Assembly: GCA_023416515.1 (NCBI GenBank)
Contig: JAEZHP010000059.1
Location: forward strand, 23,646-87,645
Length of the DNA stretch: 64,000 bases
Direction of reading: 5' to 3'
Origin: Pseudomonadota bacterium
GTDB taxonomy: Bacteria; Pseudomonadota; Alphaproteobacteria; Sphingomonadales; Sphingomonadaceae
Of this stretch, positions 53,439-62,417 are shown in pieces. Position numbers and translations under genes: made by a program. The notes under the pieces are model-generated. The model ran no database searches. It saw only the letters and a list, made by a program, of their open reading frames with translations, and was not told where the DNA came from. Position 1 is the stretch's first letter. The number at the start of each line of letters is the position of its first letter.

Positions 53439-53752
53439 AGATGGCGTTCGAAGAAAATCACGCGCGCGAGGAGAGCGGCTGCGGCCGCCTCCAAGCGGCG
53501 ATCGCAATCGCCGTGCTACCGCTGTTGCGGTAGATGTGAACGATCGAAAGGAGGGGAAAAGGAAGTCCTGAGCGCCGCACAGCGGATTATAGAAATCAGG
53601 ATATTAAGAAATCGTTCACAGCCTCGAACTTTGATCCCTAACGACTAGTCAACCGCGCCAGGCCCGTCCCCAACATCGCGATCATTTCTGCAGCTCCGCC
53701 CCTCCGGCGGCAGCTCGCGATGGCGCGCGCCTCAGAAACAAGGAATACCAGA
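53439..53752. other. Intergenic region with a widely spaced inverted repeat
   Basis: This 314-bp region carries a perfect 10-bp inverted repeat, TGTGAACGAT at 53535-53544 and ATCGTTCACA at 53611-53620, separated by 66 bp. It also contains a GAAAGGAGGGGAAAAGG purine run without a following good start codon. Nothing coding is evident. Confidence 0.4.
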
Positions 53753-54301
53753 ATGCAAAGCCAGAATTTCGGCGAATACAACTTCCTGTTCGACCCTTCC
53801 GAAGGTCGGCGAATGGTGTTCATTTCAACCGCTGCCCTGGTAGCAGATACGCGAGAGAAAGTTCCGCTCTGGTGGTGCGAGTTTCCGGACGACGACAATC
53901 TCGTGGCCATGTGCGCGTGGGTCGGCGCGCGCCGACATTTATGGACCGAATGGGGGCTGCTGGCCGAGCAGATCGGCTTTCAGGCGTTCGCCCGCCACAT
54001 TCGCGATCTGACGAAATCCGAACCACTCGAGCGGGTGACTGAAATCGCGGTGACCCTAGGGCAGGACCAACGAGAAATCGTCTTCTGCAGCGTTCTGGAG
54101 CTCCGCGTCTTTCGACCGATCGTGCGCCACCGGTTCCGCACACCTGCGGCGCGTCGGCGCTTCATGAAGTGGTTTCACAGTAACCAGAATTTCCGGTCCG
54201 TGTGGGCGATGGCAATGACGGGCTGGCTGGCCGGGCCAGAAATGCTATCCGAGCTACTCGATAAGCTCGCTACCGACCCGGGCATGAAGCTGGCGGCGTG
54301 A
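53753..54301 (+). CDS. Hypothetical protein of the exonuclease cluster
   Basis: This 182-residue soluble protein has no motif I recognise. Features are VFISTAALVADTREKVPLWW at the start and a Trp/Arg-rich middle and end (FMKWFHSNQNFRSVWAMAM). The leader AAGGAATACCAGAATG is nearly identical to that of the gene at 51838, and a shared 12-mer lies upstream of both. This ties it to the same acquired group. The ATG at 53753 is preferred to one 33 bases upstream because of that leader. Confidence 0.7.
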   Translation: MQSQNFGEYNFLFDPSEGRRMVFISTAALVADTREKVPLWWCEFPDDDNLVAMCAWVGARRHLWTEWGLLAEQIGFQAFARHIRDLTKSEPLERVTEIAVTLGQDQREIVFCSVLELRVFRPIVRHRFRTPAARRRFMKWFHSNQNFRSVWAMAMTGWLAGPEMLSELLDKLATDPGMKLAA

Positions 54302-54446
54302 CCTTCTGGTGCGTGCCGAGGGTCGGCACGCACCAACAACATTCGACGGATGCGAGTCGCGTCCGATTTGTATCGCCGTCTGTGCTTTACACGCGCTATG
54401 AACACGCGCTGCTTGCGCGGTTCGCGCCCTAGATATCGGAGAGCCA

Positions 54447-55562
54447 ATGACCCGCAGCACCATCTACACCGTGGACGCCGCTGGGACGCTGACCGCGATG
54501 CGTCCCGCTGAACCGCGCAGCGAGGATTTCATGCAAGAGCTTGTTGCCGCCCATCCAGAGCTGATCGCCGATCAGGACGGCGCGCTACTTCTCATTCGGA
54601 GGGAACAGCCCATAGCCGATCGCGAGGAAAGCAGTGGGCGCTGGTCCCTTGACCACCTCTTCGTCACGCGCAGTGGCGTTCCAGTGCTGGTCGAACTCAA
54701 GCGAGCGGTCGACACCCGCCTGCGTCGCGAGGTCATCGGTCAGATGCTCGATTATGCTGCCAACAGTGTTGCCTATTGGCATGGTGGCCGCATCGCCGAG
54801 AGCTTCGCCGCAACCATGACGAAGCAAGGCCGCGACGCAGACACCGAGCTGGCGACTTTTCTCGATGGCGCGGGCGATCCGCAGCAGTTCTGGGAGCAGG
54901 TCGACGCGAACTTCGCCGCCGGCCGGATCAAGATGGTGTTCGTCGCCGACACGATCCCGCGCGAGCTAGCCCGCATCGTCGAGTTTCTCAACGAGCAGAT
55001 GAAGGCCGACGTTCGCGCGGTCGAGCTGTCTTGGTTCGAGAGCGATGGCGGCGTGACCGCGCTTACCCCGCGGATCATCGGCGAGACGGAGCGAGCGCAG
55101 AACGAGAAGGCGGCTCGATCCTCACTGCCGCCCATTGGGCGGGAAGCCTGGATCGAGGAGCACCTCGCCAAACTCGGTGAGGAAACCGTCGAAGCGGCTC
55201 AGGCCTATATGCGCCTCGTCGAGGAGGCCGGCGGCCACGCGGAGGTAACGCGGGCCCAGGCCTCGATGGTAGCTGTCTTCGACTTCGATGGAGACACCAT
55301 CTATCCCATGACATTGACCCGCTATGGCAAGGGTTCGGTCCAGCTCTATCTCAGCTACCTCGCCAGCCGCCCCGCCTTCGCTGCAGTGGAGGTCAGGCAG
55401 GATCTTTATGACAGGCTCGTCGCCATCGTCGGCCCACTCTCAACGAGAACGCTGAACGGCTTCCCGGGATTTCCCGTCATAAAGCTAAATGATCCCGCGG
55501 TTCGGGAGGGAGTGCGTGAACTGCTCGTCCACATCCGCAACCTTGCAAGTGCCTCATCATGA
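54447..55562 (+). CDS. PD-(D/E)XK endonuclease-like protein (NucS/DUF91-like N-terminus)
   Basis: This 371-residue protein has an N-terminal nuclease-like domain. SLDHLFVTRSGVPVLVELKR carries the Asp and Glu-x-Lys of the PD-(D/E)XK fold, followed by RREVIGQMLDYAAN, a Gln-containing helix typical of the superfamily. The C-terminal half is of unknown type (VAVFDFDGDTIYPMTLTRYG). The stop overlaps the next start (ATGA), so it begins an operon with the DUF2779 protein and two membrane proteins. Confidence 0.8.
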   Translation: MTRSTIYTVDAAGTLTAMRPAEPRSEDFMQELVAAHPELIADQDGALLLIRREQPIADREESSGRWSLDHLFVTRSGVPVLVELKRAVDTRLRREVIGQMLDYAANSVAYWHGGRIAESFAATMTKQGRDADTELATFLDGAGDPQQFWEQVDANFAAGRIKMVFVADTIPRELARIVEFLNEQMKADVRAVELSWFESDGGVTALTPRIIGETERAQNEKAARSSLPPIGREAWIEEHLAKLGEETVEAAQAYMRLVEEAGGHAEVTRAQASMVAVFDFDGDTIYPMTLTRYGKGSVQLYLSYLASRPAFAAVEVRQDLYDRLVAIVGPLSTRTLNGFPGFPVIKLNDPAVREGVRELLVHIRNLASASS

Positions 55563-57037
55563 CAGCGCAGCCCCGGCGCTTCGGCCTGTCCAAGTCGAAG
55601 ATCACCATGTTCGAGCAGTGTCCCAGGCGGCTATGGCTGTCGACCCACCGCCCGGAGCTGGCTGAGCAGAACGCGGGGGCGCAGGCACGGTTCGCGACGG
55701 GGCACGAGGTCGGCCAAATCGCCTGCTCATTGCTGCCGGACGGGGTCATGGTGGAGGCTGAGCCAGACCTTGCCACCGCGCTGGCCACCACCCAGGCGCT
55801 GCTTGACGGCAGCCACGACAAGCCGATCTTCGAGGCGACGCTGCAGCACGATGGGGTGCTCGTCCGGATCGATGTGCTGGAGCCAGACGGAGAGGGGGGC
55901 TGGCGTATAGCGGAGGTCAAGAGCTCCGCGAGCGCGAAGGGCTACCACTTGGGGGACCTCGCCACGCAGTTGTGGGTCGCGAGGGGAGCCGGTGTGCCGA
56001 TCAGCAGCGCCGTCATCCGACACATCGACACCAGTTTCGTGCTCCAGCACGAGAGGGAGTTCGGCGGCCTTTTTGCCGATACGGACCTTACGGCCGCGGC
56101 CGAGCCGATTGTCGCCAAGCGAGCCGATGTCGTTGGCGCCGCTCGCGAGACGCTGGCCGGAGAAGATCCAGCGACCGCGCCTGGAGCCCATTGTAACGCG
56201 CCTTTTGCGTGTGAATTCGTTGGCCATTGCCACGCGGCTCTGCCGCGCGGTCCGGAGTGGCCGGTGACGGTCCTGCCCAATGGAGGGGGAAAGCGGTGGG
56301 TTGAGCAAGGCGTCGATGATCTGTTCGCGGTTGATTGCACCGCACTCACCAATTCGATGCACCAACGCGTTCACCGCGCCACCGTGTCGGCTGAGGCCTT
56401 TCACGATGTTGAGGGCGCTCGTGCAGCTATCGCCGGTTGGCCATTCCCGCGCACCTGGCTTGACTTTGAGACTATCGGCTTCGCCGTGCCGCGCTGGATC
56501 GGCACCCGCCCGTATCAGCAGGTACCATTTCAATTTTCGGCTCATGTCGAGGCGCCTGATGGCACAATCGAACACCGGGAGTTCCTGAGTCTCGCCGGAA
56601 CCAATCCGTGCCGTCCCTGCGCCGAGGCGCTGGTCGAGCTGGTGCCGCGGACCGGCGCCGTGATCGGCTACAATGCCAGCTTTGAGAAGGCGCGCATACT
56701 TGAGCTGGCCGTCGCTTTTCCGGACCTTGCCGTCCAACTCAACGCCATTGCCGATCGCGTCGTCGATCTCCTGCCAGTCACCCGCGCTCACTGGTATCAT
56801 CGCGATCAGCGCGGCAGTTGGTCGATCAAAGCCGTGCTGCCTACCATGGCCCCCGAGATGGATTATGCCAGCCTCGAGGTGAAGGACGGTGGCAGCGCGC
56901 AAGAGGCCTATGCCGAGGCGACCGCCAAAGGTTGCACCGCCGAACGTCGGCTGGTGCTTGACGCCGCGCTACGGGCCTATTGTGGTCGTGACACCGAAGC
57001 GATGATCGTTCTCGCTCGGCGTCTCGTCTCCCAGTAA
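55559..57037 (+). CDS. DUF2779 protein with Cas4-like nuclease and RNase H-like domains
   Basis: This 492-residue protein begins with a Cas4/RecB-like domain: SKSKITMFEQCPRRLWL (first Fe-S Cys), nuclease core LVRIDVLEP and WRIAEVKSS (Asp, Glu-x-Lys), and a Cys cluster CNAPFACEFVGHC. The C-terminal DUF2779 domain has an RNase H-like start TWLDFETIGFAVPRW, then VIGYNASFEKARILE, and a late YCGRDTEAM. The two halves suggest an Fe-S nuclease fused to a second nuclease domain. It is coupled to the upstream PD-(D/E)XK gene. Confidence 0.88.
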   Translation: MTAQPRRFGLSKSKITMFEQCPRRLWLSTHRPELAEQNAGAQARFATGHEVGQIACSLLPDGVMVEAEPDLATALATTQALLDGSHDKPIFEATLQHDGVLVRIDVLEPDGEGGWRIAEVKSSASAKGYHLGDLATQLWVARGAGVPISSAVIRHIDTSFVLQHEREFGGLFADTDLTAAAEPIVAKRADVVGAARETLAGEDPATAPGAHCNAPFACEFVGHCHAALPRGPEWPVTVLPNGGGKRWVEQGVDDLFAVDCTALTNSMHQRVHRATVSAEAFHDVEGARAAIAGWPFPRTWLDFETIGFAVPRWIGTRPYQQVPFQFSAHVEAPDGTIEHREFLSLAGTNPCRPCAEALVELVPRTGAVIGYNASFEKARILELAVAFPDLAVQLNAIADRVVDLLPVTRAHWYHRDQRGSWSIKAVLPTMAPEMDYASLEVKDGGSAQEAYAEATAKGCTAERRLVLDAALRAYCGRDTEAMIVLARRLVSQ

Positions 57038-57062
57038 AGGACTGAACGGGAAAGGGGAAATA

Positions 57063-57479
57063 ATGGAAAACGACAAAGCCCTGGAGCTTGCGCCGCCGCC
57101 GTCTAAACGCGCGCTACGCGACCGGATCGATCGCCTATCCATGTCAGCCGATGCCAAAGCGCTGTTGAATGACCTTCTCGACGTAGTGATTGATGTCGGC
57201 GGGCGTATCATTGCGGCAGGCCGTCAAATCCTCGCATTCATATTCGATCTCGTGCGTCGCTTCCCAAATACGGCATTCGGCGTAATCGTCGCGCTCGTCG
57301 TATCGTCACTGATCGCGTCAATCCCGTTGCTCGGTCTGATCCTCGGCCCACTTCTCTCGCCATTGCTGCTGGCTTTCGGACTCGCGGCCGGGGCGATAGC
57401 CGATCTGAAGGATGCGCCCCTTCGCGCACGCGTGGCGGATCTGGAGCAATACTTCGCTGCCGAGACGCGCCGTGCCTGA
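57063..57479 (+). CDS. Small membrane protein of the DUF2779 cluster
   Basis: This 138-residue protein has a charged N-terminus and two long hydrophobic segments (AFGVIVALVVSSLIASIPLL and LILGPLLSPLLLAFGLAAGA), then a short polar tail. AAAGGGGAAATA precedes the ATG. It overlaps the TerB-like gene by 8 bp. It could be a membrane anchor or pore; no family is recognised. Confidence 0.75.
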   Translation: MENDKALELAPPPSKRALRDRIDRLSMSADAKALLNDLLDVVIDVGGRIIAAGRQILAFIFDLVRRFPNTAFGVIVALVVSSLIASIPLLGLILGPLLSPLLLAFGLAAGAIADLKDAPLRARVADLEQYFAAETRRA

Positions 57480-58398
57480 CGAAATTGAGCGCACGTCGGC
57501 GTTGCGTGACGGTTTTGCGGACATTGAAAGGGTCGTTGCTGATCCCCTTCGATTCAAGGCTCGGCTAAACATCGGTGAGGACGCGTATGCCTCGCTTCGC
57601 CTGAAGAAGAACCTATTTTCACTGTGGGAAGTCGCGAGCTGGGGTGGCACCGGTGCCGCGATCGCGTCGTCAAAAGTAGTTGCGAGCACCTTCTTCGCGC
57701 CCACCGGATTCATGGCATTGCTCGGCCTGGGCACCGCCGTGACGCCAATTGGTTGGGTCCTCGCTGCAGCCGTGGGTTCGGCTGGCGCTTATTACGGCGT
57801 CACCCGGCTATTCGGGAGCTATCAAGGCTCCCGCGTCGAAACGATTCCCAAGTTCATTAATACGCCAATCGACCTGCTTGGCACCACACTGCTGGACCTG
57901 ATGGGTTCGTTGGCAATCCGGCTTGCGGCGATCGACGGCCACATCAACGACACGGAGAGGACCGCAATCGGCGAGCATTTCGTGTCGGATTGGGGCTTCG
58001 ATCCGGCGTATGTCGAACAGGCGCTGGTCGTGCTGGAAGCAAATATCGCTGCCGCGTCGATCAAGGAATTGTCAGCGCAACTCGCGCGCTTTCAGGCCGA
58101 CAACCCTGACTGCAACGCCGAAGCGATGCAATCCGCGTTGCTGAACTTTTTGCGGGACATCGCGGCAGCTGACGGCGTCCTAGACGAACGCGAGAATTTA
58201 GCGCTGGATGCGATTGCTCTGGCGATGTCCCAGGCTACGCCGGGAGTGATGGCGCGCGTGCAGGAAAACGTGTCTTGGGCTTGGTCCTCGGTCGCGGGCG
58301 CTTTGGGTATCCTCGCATCTCGCGCCAGCTCGATGGATTTGGCAAGCCTGAACCCCTTTCAGAGCCGACGCACCCGTCAAGGAAAAGGAAGATCGTAA
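57472..58398 (+). CDS. TerB-like domain membrane protein
   Basis: This 308-residue protein from the GTG at 57472 has two hydrophobic segments (FMALLGLGTAVTPIGWVLAAAVG region) followed by a TerB-like helical domain. Its repeats AIDGHINDTERTAIGEHFV and AAADGVLDERENLALDAIAL carry the acidic metal-binding-type loops. TerB domains occur in tellurite-resistance and predicted membrane-linked stress or defence complexes. It overlaps the previous gene by 8 bp and ends the four-gene cluster. Confidence 0.75.
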   Translation: MPDEIERTSALRDGFADIERVVADPLRFKARLNIGEDAYASLRLKKNLFSLWEVASWGGTGAAIASSKVVASTFFAPTGFMALLGLGTAVTPIGWVLAAAVGSAGAYYGVTRLFGSYQGSRVETIPKFINTPIDLLGTTLLDLMGSLAIRLAAIDGHINDTERTAIGEHFVSDWGFDPAYVEQALVVLEANIAAASIKELSAQLARFQADNPDCNAEAMQSALLNFLRDIAAADGVLDERENLALDAIALAMSQATPGVMARVQENVSWAWSSVAGALGILASRASSMDLASLNPFQSRRTRQGKGRS

Positions 58399-58756
58399 GA
58401 GGTGTCGCCGGTGGTATGTCGTTCATGTCCCGGACGGTTGGGACCGGACGTAGACGCCCACCGGCGGTCCGTCACCAACGTAAAGGTCGCATAGCGAGCG
58501 GCTGATCTCATCTAGTTCCCAACCAAAGCCGACCATCCGCTCCCAATCCGGTCGGGCGGCTAGGCGCTCATTGCGCGCGTGCTGAAGGTAGACGTCTCTG
58601 ATGACCCGGGAGCCGGCAGTGCGAAGCGCCGCCGTGCGGACCTAGTATCGTCTCTAGCTTTCGGAGCCCGTCAATGCCATCTTGGTGCGGCAGGATCTGC
58701 CCGGGTTGCCCCGTTCCTGCTAGCAGTGTTCTCCGAACACGCCCCTTGCGGGGGCG
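58399..58756. other. Region between the TerB-like gene and the polymerase gene
   Basis: This 358-bp region lies between two convergent stops. After the polymerase stop comes a GC-rich hairpin (CGCCCCTTGCGGGGGCG on the plus strand) and a TGTTC/GAACA pair, which may terminate the minus-strand cassette. A minus-strand frame from 58641 to 58423 has coding-like composition but no start. Confidence 0.45.
58423..58641 (-). pseudogene. Possible gene remnant downstream of the polymerase gene
   Basis: An open minus-strand frame of about 72 codons reads VIRDVYLQHARNERLAARPD then WERMVGFGWELDEISRSLCD and ends PPVGVYVRSQPSGT. It looks like real protein but has no start codon before an upstream TAG; only an internal ATG would give 37 residues. 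Another frame upstream also looks coding, so a frameshifted third gene of the cassette is possible. Confidence 0.25.
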
Positions 58757-60568
58757 CTAACGCGCCGAACTTGATGCCGGCCTTTTCTTCCCGCCTCGAG
58801 GCAGCGATGCGGGAAGGGTCCACTTTGCTCGTAAATCCGCAAATGCGTTCATGCGAATCGGGATTGCATGCCGGCGATTCTTCTCCAACTCGTCTAACAC
58901 CTCTGAAAACGATGTCGCGCTCCCCACCTCAATAAGATGCTGGCGGAGCGTTTCTCCATCTTCGTCGACATCGAGCGACCGCGACGGCGACATTGTGCGA
59001 TCCATTTGGATCGTCGCCCTAATCGGCACGTGAAGGTCACTGATCCTTCTAATCGCAACGTGGAATGCGTTGCTTTTGAATGGGTCACGGAGGTCGCCTA
59101 CACTCCGATTTCTGAACTTGTCGATGCCGGACTCGGAATACAGCCAGTAGCGCCCCGGCTCTAGCCAAAGGCCGTGACGGGTCACAGCCTCGATTTTGAA
59201 TGATCCCATGGAATCGGACGCCTCCAGCTCGAGCAAAGCCAAAACCCGGTCGAGGTGGGAAGTCGGCAAGGAGAAATGAATCGAGTCGATATTGGCGTAA
59301 CAAATCTTCACATCGGGTGCGATTGCGACCAAGCGCTCCATCATCTCCAGGAGGATAATGCGGCCCCGTGCCACGACCCGCTGCCCCAACAGGTGACACG
59401 CCGACCCGTCCTGCACCGAAGGGCCTTGAACCTCCACGCCACTCTTCCTGTCGCGAAGAACGATACCCTTCCGGCCGTTGAGCCAGAGGTCAGTAGCGGC
59501 TTCTGGCTCCTCAGCCGGGACATCGATCCCATATAGCCTGCGAAGCGCCGTCATGGCCTGGTCCCGGTTCTCAAACGTGTGCCGCATTTTGGAAGGGCGG
59601 CTGGCGCAAGACGTCATCAGCGTAGCGAGGTACTTCTCCCTGTCTGCCAGTGCCTTGTTTCCCTGCTTACGATAATTGGCTCGCCGCGAGAAAGAGCGCC
59701 GCACCTCCCTTGCCAGAGGGTGCAGAACTACCGTGTCAGCGATGACCGCTTCGACGAGATGGATCCGTCGGAAGTGTCGCTTGAAGAATTTGATCTCGAA
59801 CTCGTTGAGATCAATTTCGATGGCTTCATCCAGTCGCGTCCGGAAATGTCGGCCAGTATGGAAGCTGCGAAAGGGATTGTGCTGTACTATGAAGTCCGTT
59901 TCTGGCTCGCTAAGGATGCACCGATACAGACCAGCGGCCAGCAATTCGCGTTCTTCGAAGTCCCTATTGATCCGCACCAACCGCAGGTCGGACGCCTTCG
60001 GGAACGGGTACTGCATGCAAGCCGGGTACATGCCATTGAAATCGATCGCGACGACGCTTCGGTCGGACCCGCGCTCCTCGAGGACGTGCGCTTCCTGGAT
60101 AGCGAGGTGCCAGGCCGTGTAGAACCGTGCGTCATGGACGCTCCGTTGCCGCAGCGAGTTGCAAATCGTGCTCCACTTCTCGTCGCAGTAAGACGCGGCC
60201 GACACGAATTGGTGACCGAACTGGCGAAGTATCGACTCGGCTTGTTTAAGGCTCGCCCCAGAGTCGTTCAAGAACAGGCATTCGGGGAGCCATGGATGTA
60301 GATCCTCGAGCGCCGTCGGTGCTGCAATCCCGGGGTTGGTGAGGGCAATCAGATCGGCTTCTCGCCGAGTAAGCGTGACCGCCCGCCTTCCGGCCGGCGC
60401 CAGGTACGCTCCGATCGGGCGCGTGCCGTGACAATCAGTAACGCTGGTCCGGTCTGCGCCCACCGGGTGCAGCCGCTCGACAGCGCGCTTTCTGCGTTTG
60501 CGAAGCAGCACGAGGCGATCACTGGCGCAAAGAGCGGCCGCGCCATGGAAGCGATAGACGCGGCTCAT
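58757..60568 (-). CDS. Divergent family B DNA polymerase-like protein (protein-primed PolB relative)
   Basis: This 603-residue protein is counted from the ATG at 60568, which overlaps the upstream stop (ATGA). Motif A is VVAIDFNGMYPACM (Asp176, Tyr181), close to DVNSLYP of phi29 polymerase. Motif C is ICYANIDSIHFS, matching YCDTDSIH except that the first Asp is Asn426; the metal-binding Asp428 remains. A motif B-like segment KYLATLMTSCASRPSK keeps the Lys but has lost the NSxYG pattern, and a KxY-like site reads PGRYWLYS. The first 170 residues show no DxE exonuclease motif. Activity is uncertain. Confidence 0.7.
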   Translation of the reverse strand: MSRVYRFHGAAALCASDRLVLLRKRRKRAVERLHPVGADRTSVTDCHGTRPIGAYLAPAGRRAVTLTRREADLIALTNPGIAAPTALEDLHPWLPECLFLNDSGASLKQAESILRQFGHQFVSAASYCDEKWSTICNSLRQRSVHDARFYTAWHLAIQEAHVLEERGSDRSVVAIDFNGMYPACMQYPFPKASDLRLVRINRDFEERELLAAGLYRCILSEPETDFIVQHNPFRSFHTGRHFRTRLDEAIEIDLNEFEIKFFKRHFRRIHLVEAVIADTVVLHPLAREVRRSFSRRANYRKQGNKALADREKYLATLMTSCASRPSKMRHTFENRDQAMTALRRLYGIDVPAEEPEAATDLWLNGRKGIVLRDRKSGVEVQGPSVQDGSACHLLGQRVVARGRIILLEMMERLVAIAPDVKICYANIDSIHFSLPTSHLDRVLALLELEASDSMGSFKIEAVTRHGLWLEPGRYWLYSESGIDKFRNRSVGDLRDPFKSNAFHVAIRRISDLHVPIRATIQMDRTMSPSRSLDVDEDGETLRQHLIEVGSATSFSEVLDELEKNRRHAIPIRMNAFADLRAKWTLPASLPRGGKKRPASSSAR

Positions 60569-61581
60569 TTCGACCGGCTGGTATCCCGGCTCGCCTTGCG
60601 CATTCGCAAGATGCCGCATTGAGCGAGCGCCAGCTCATTCACGATCGCCTTGCGGTCGAATGCTCCGCCTGCGCCTGAGAGAAACGCACTTTCCTCGGTT
60701 CGCGTATTCGTGGGCAGGCTCGCCACGGCTCGCGCCAGACCGTGACGAACGGCGTAGGGGTAAAGGTCTAGTAGCGGTCGTACGTGCCGCAGGCGCCACG
60801 CCCGGATCGTCCGTCCATTCGAAGTAAGTCGGCTCTGATCGGATCGCGCAGAGGCGCGCTCAGCAGCGTATGTGGCGAGCAGGTCTCGAAGTTCCTGCAA
60901 TGACGAAACTCGCAGCTCCACAATCGCGAAATGAAGGCGGGCAAGTGCGAGGAGGGTCCTTGTCCGATCGCGATCGAGCGCTGCGCCTCCCGAATGGCCA
61001 GGTGTCCAATCCGCGATCCTGTGCAACGCAGCCTGAACAAGTCCAGTCCGGCGATATGCCGTCATTCCTGCCCCTTCAGCCTCGCTAAAAGCGCTCGTTA
61101 TCTGATCGTCTACCTCAGGCGAACGTGAAATGCCCTCGAAAGATAGAAACTGGTTAATCAGAGCCCTGATGCCCAAGGGCAGGGTCGCCGTGACCGCAGA
61201 GGGATAGTCCAAGTGCTCCCAGCGGGCGTATCTTGCCACTGCATAAGACCTCCCAAGATCAAGCATGGAGCGCACGAAGCGGCTTTCGAGGCTCTCCCAG
61301 CGCGCGCCTGCTTGACCCAGGCCGCCGAGCGTCTCGGTGCCGATCGTCATTTGGGCCTTATGCACAGCATGGCGCCAGTCGGACGGGGACACGCCCCTCA
61401 AGTTCAGCTGACGTGCCGACGTTTTTTTGCCGGCCAGCAACTGCAGATCACCGATCTCCTCGAGTTCGTGATCCAGTTGATCCTGTTCCGCTTCGCTCTG
61501 GTTAGCACGATTGATCGCATCAACGTCGATGTAATCATCTAGATCGCTGACCCAGATCATCATGCCGCGATCGTAGATCAC
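60565..61581 (-). CDS. Uncharacterised partner of the PolB-like protein
   Basis: This 338-residue protein is largely helical and soluble. It has an acidic N-terminal part (WVSDLDDYIDVDAINRANQS), a middle with RTLLALARLHFAIVELRV and an Arg-rich C-terminus. The GTG at 61581 is preferred because GGGGAG lies 7 bases upstream; TTG at 61584 and ATG at 61563 are alternatives. Its stop overlaps the polymerase start, so the two proteins are made together. It could be a priming or DNA-binding partner, but no known terminal-protein motif is visible. Confidence 0.7.
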   Translation of the reverse strand: MIYDRGMMIWVSDLDDYIDVDAINRANQSEAEQDQLDHELEEIGDLQLLAGKKTSARQLNLRGVSPSDWRHAVHKAQMTIGTETLGGLGQAGARWESLESRFVRSMLDLGRSYAVARYARWEHLDYPSAVTATLPLGIRALINQFLSFEGISRSPEVDDQITSAFSEAEGAGMTAYRRTGLVQAALHRIADWTPGHSGGAALDRDRTRTLLALARLHFAIVELRVSSLQELRDLLATYAAERASARSDQSRLTSNGRTIRAWRLRHVRPLLDLYPYAVRHGLARAVASLPTNTRTEESAFLSGAGGAFDRKAIVNELALAQCGILRMRKASRDTSRSK

Positions 61582-62058
61582 CAAGTGCTCCCCTGAGATG
61601 TCGCCGCCGTCCGTCTGCGCGAACCATGCTTGCCATTTCTGCCCGTCATCGTTTCACCCGGCACAATGCCTCCAAGGCGATCGACCGCTTTCAAAGGTCA
61701 TTGGACATTGGATTCCCCAAGCTGGCAGGCACAGCTAAAGCCGCTTTTGCACGATCGCAATTCTGGATAGGGGCAGTGTCGATCCAACGGCGCAAAGAGC
61801 GTCACCCGTTGTAGGGGCGGTGCCGCACCGGCCTACCAAGCCGTACCGGCAGCCCGGGCACCCGTCACAACTGCTACTTGCGAATGTGACGGCTCGATAC
61901 TAAGAATCCTCCGAGCGCCGCGGAAATCTGCGCTTTTCTCAAGGTCTTCCGAGCCCGGCTGAGCTTGGGCGAGCTGGTTTCCGACTCCTGCCAGTTCAAC
62001 AACGCCCGTACGGTTTGCGCCCAGAGCGGACATTCTGGCGGCAGCCGCCTGCATTCGG
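61582..62058. other. Intergenic region upstream of the polymerase cassette
   Basis: This 477-bp region probably includes the promoter of the cassette. It ends with a repeat-like sequence, GTTTGCGCCCAGAGCGGACATTC, near 62010-62033. No coding frame is convincing. Confidence 0.4.
62008..62034. repeat. Degenerate copy of an intergenic repeat
   Basis: GGTTTGCGCCCAGAGCGGACATTC resembles one strand of the hairpin at 63828 (GCTTTCGACCCAAAGCGGACACTC). Both look like members of a dispersed repeat family that I recall from sphingomonad genomes. Coordinates are approximate to a few bases. Confidence 0.4.
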
Positions 62059-62388
62059 CTAGTGACCTCCGCCGCGCCCCTCCTGCTTACTCCATCGCCG
62101 CCACATTCCCTGCCCGATATCGTGCGGCCGTGTCAGGCCGAGCTCGACATAGATGCGGGTCAGGCAGTTATCGGCAACGCTGAAGCTCCACGGGCTTCCA
62201 TATTCGCCCATCGCCACCCAGAAGCTGTCGAAGCAGCCGCGGTCCCCGCGTGGGCTGATGCTCCACAGATAGGCCAGCGCGAACCGCAGCAGGACCGATC
62301 GCCGGGGCTTCCGATAGCGGCATTCCTAGACAGCATCCTCGAGCGCCAGCAAAGCCTTGTCGCGCAGCTGATCGGCGGTGAGTCGCAT
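62059..62388 (-). pseudogene. Small gene interrupted by an in-frame TAG
   Basis: From the ATG at 62388 the frame reads MRLTADQLRDKALLALEDAV, then TAG at 62328-62326. It continues in the same frame as ECRYRKPRRSVLLRFALAYL, FDSFWVAMGEYGSPWSF and ADNCLTRIYVELGLTRPHDI, to a TAG at 62059. Without the internal stop it would encode 109 residues of normal composition. It is divergent from the SRAP gene, with 29 bp between starts. The family is unknown. A read error could also explain the stop. Confidence 0.5.
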
Positions 62389-62417
62389 CGCGGCGGATGT
62401 GGAACAGGACGAGAACA

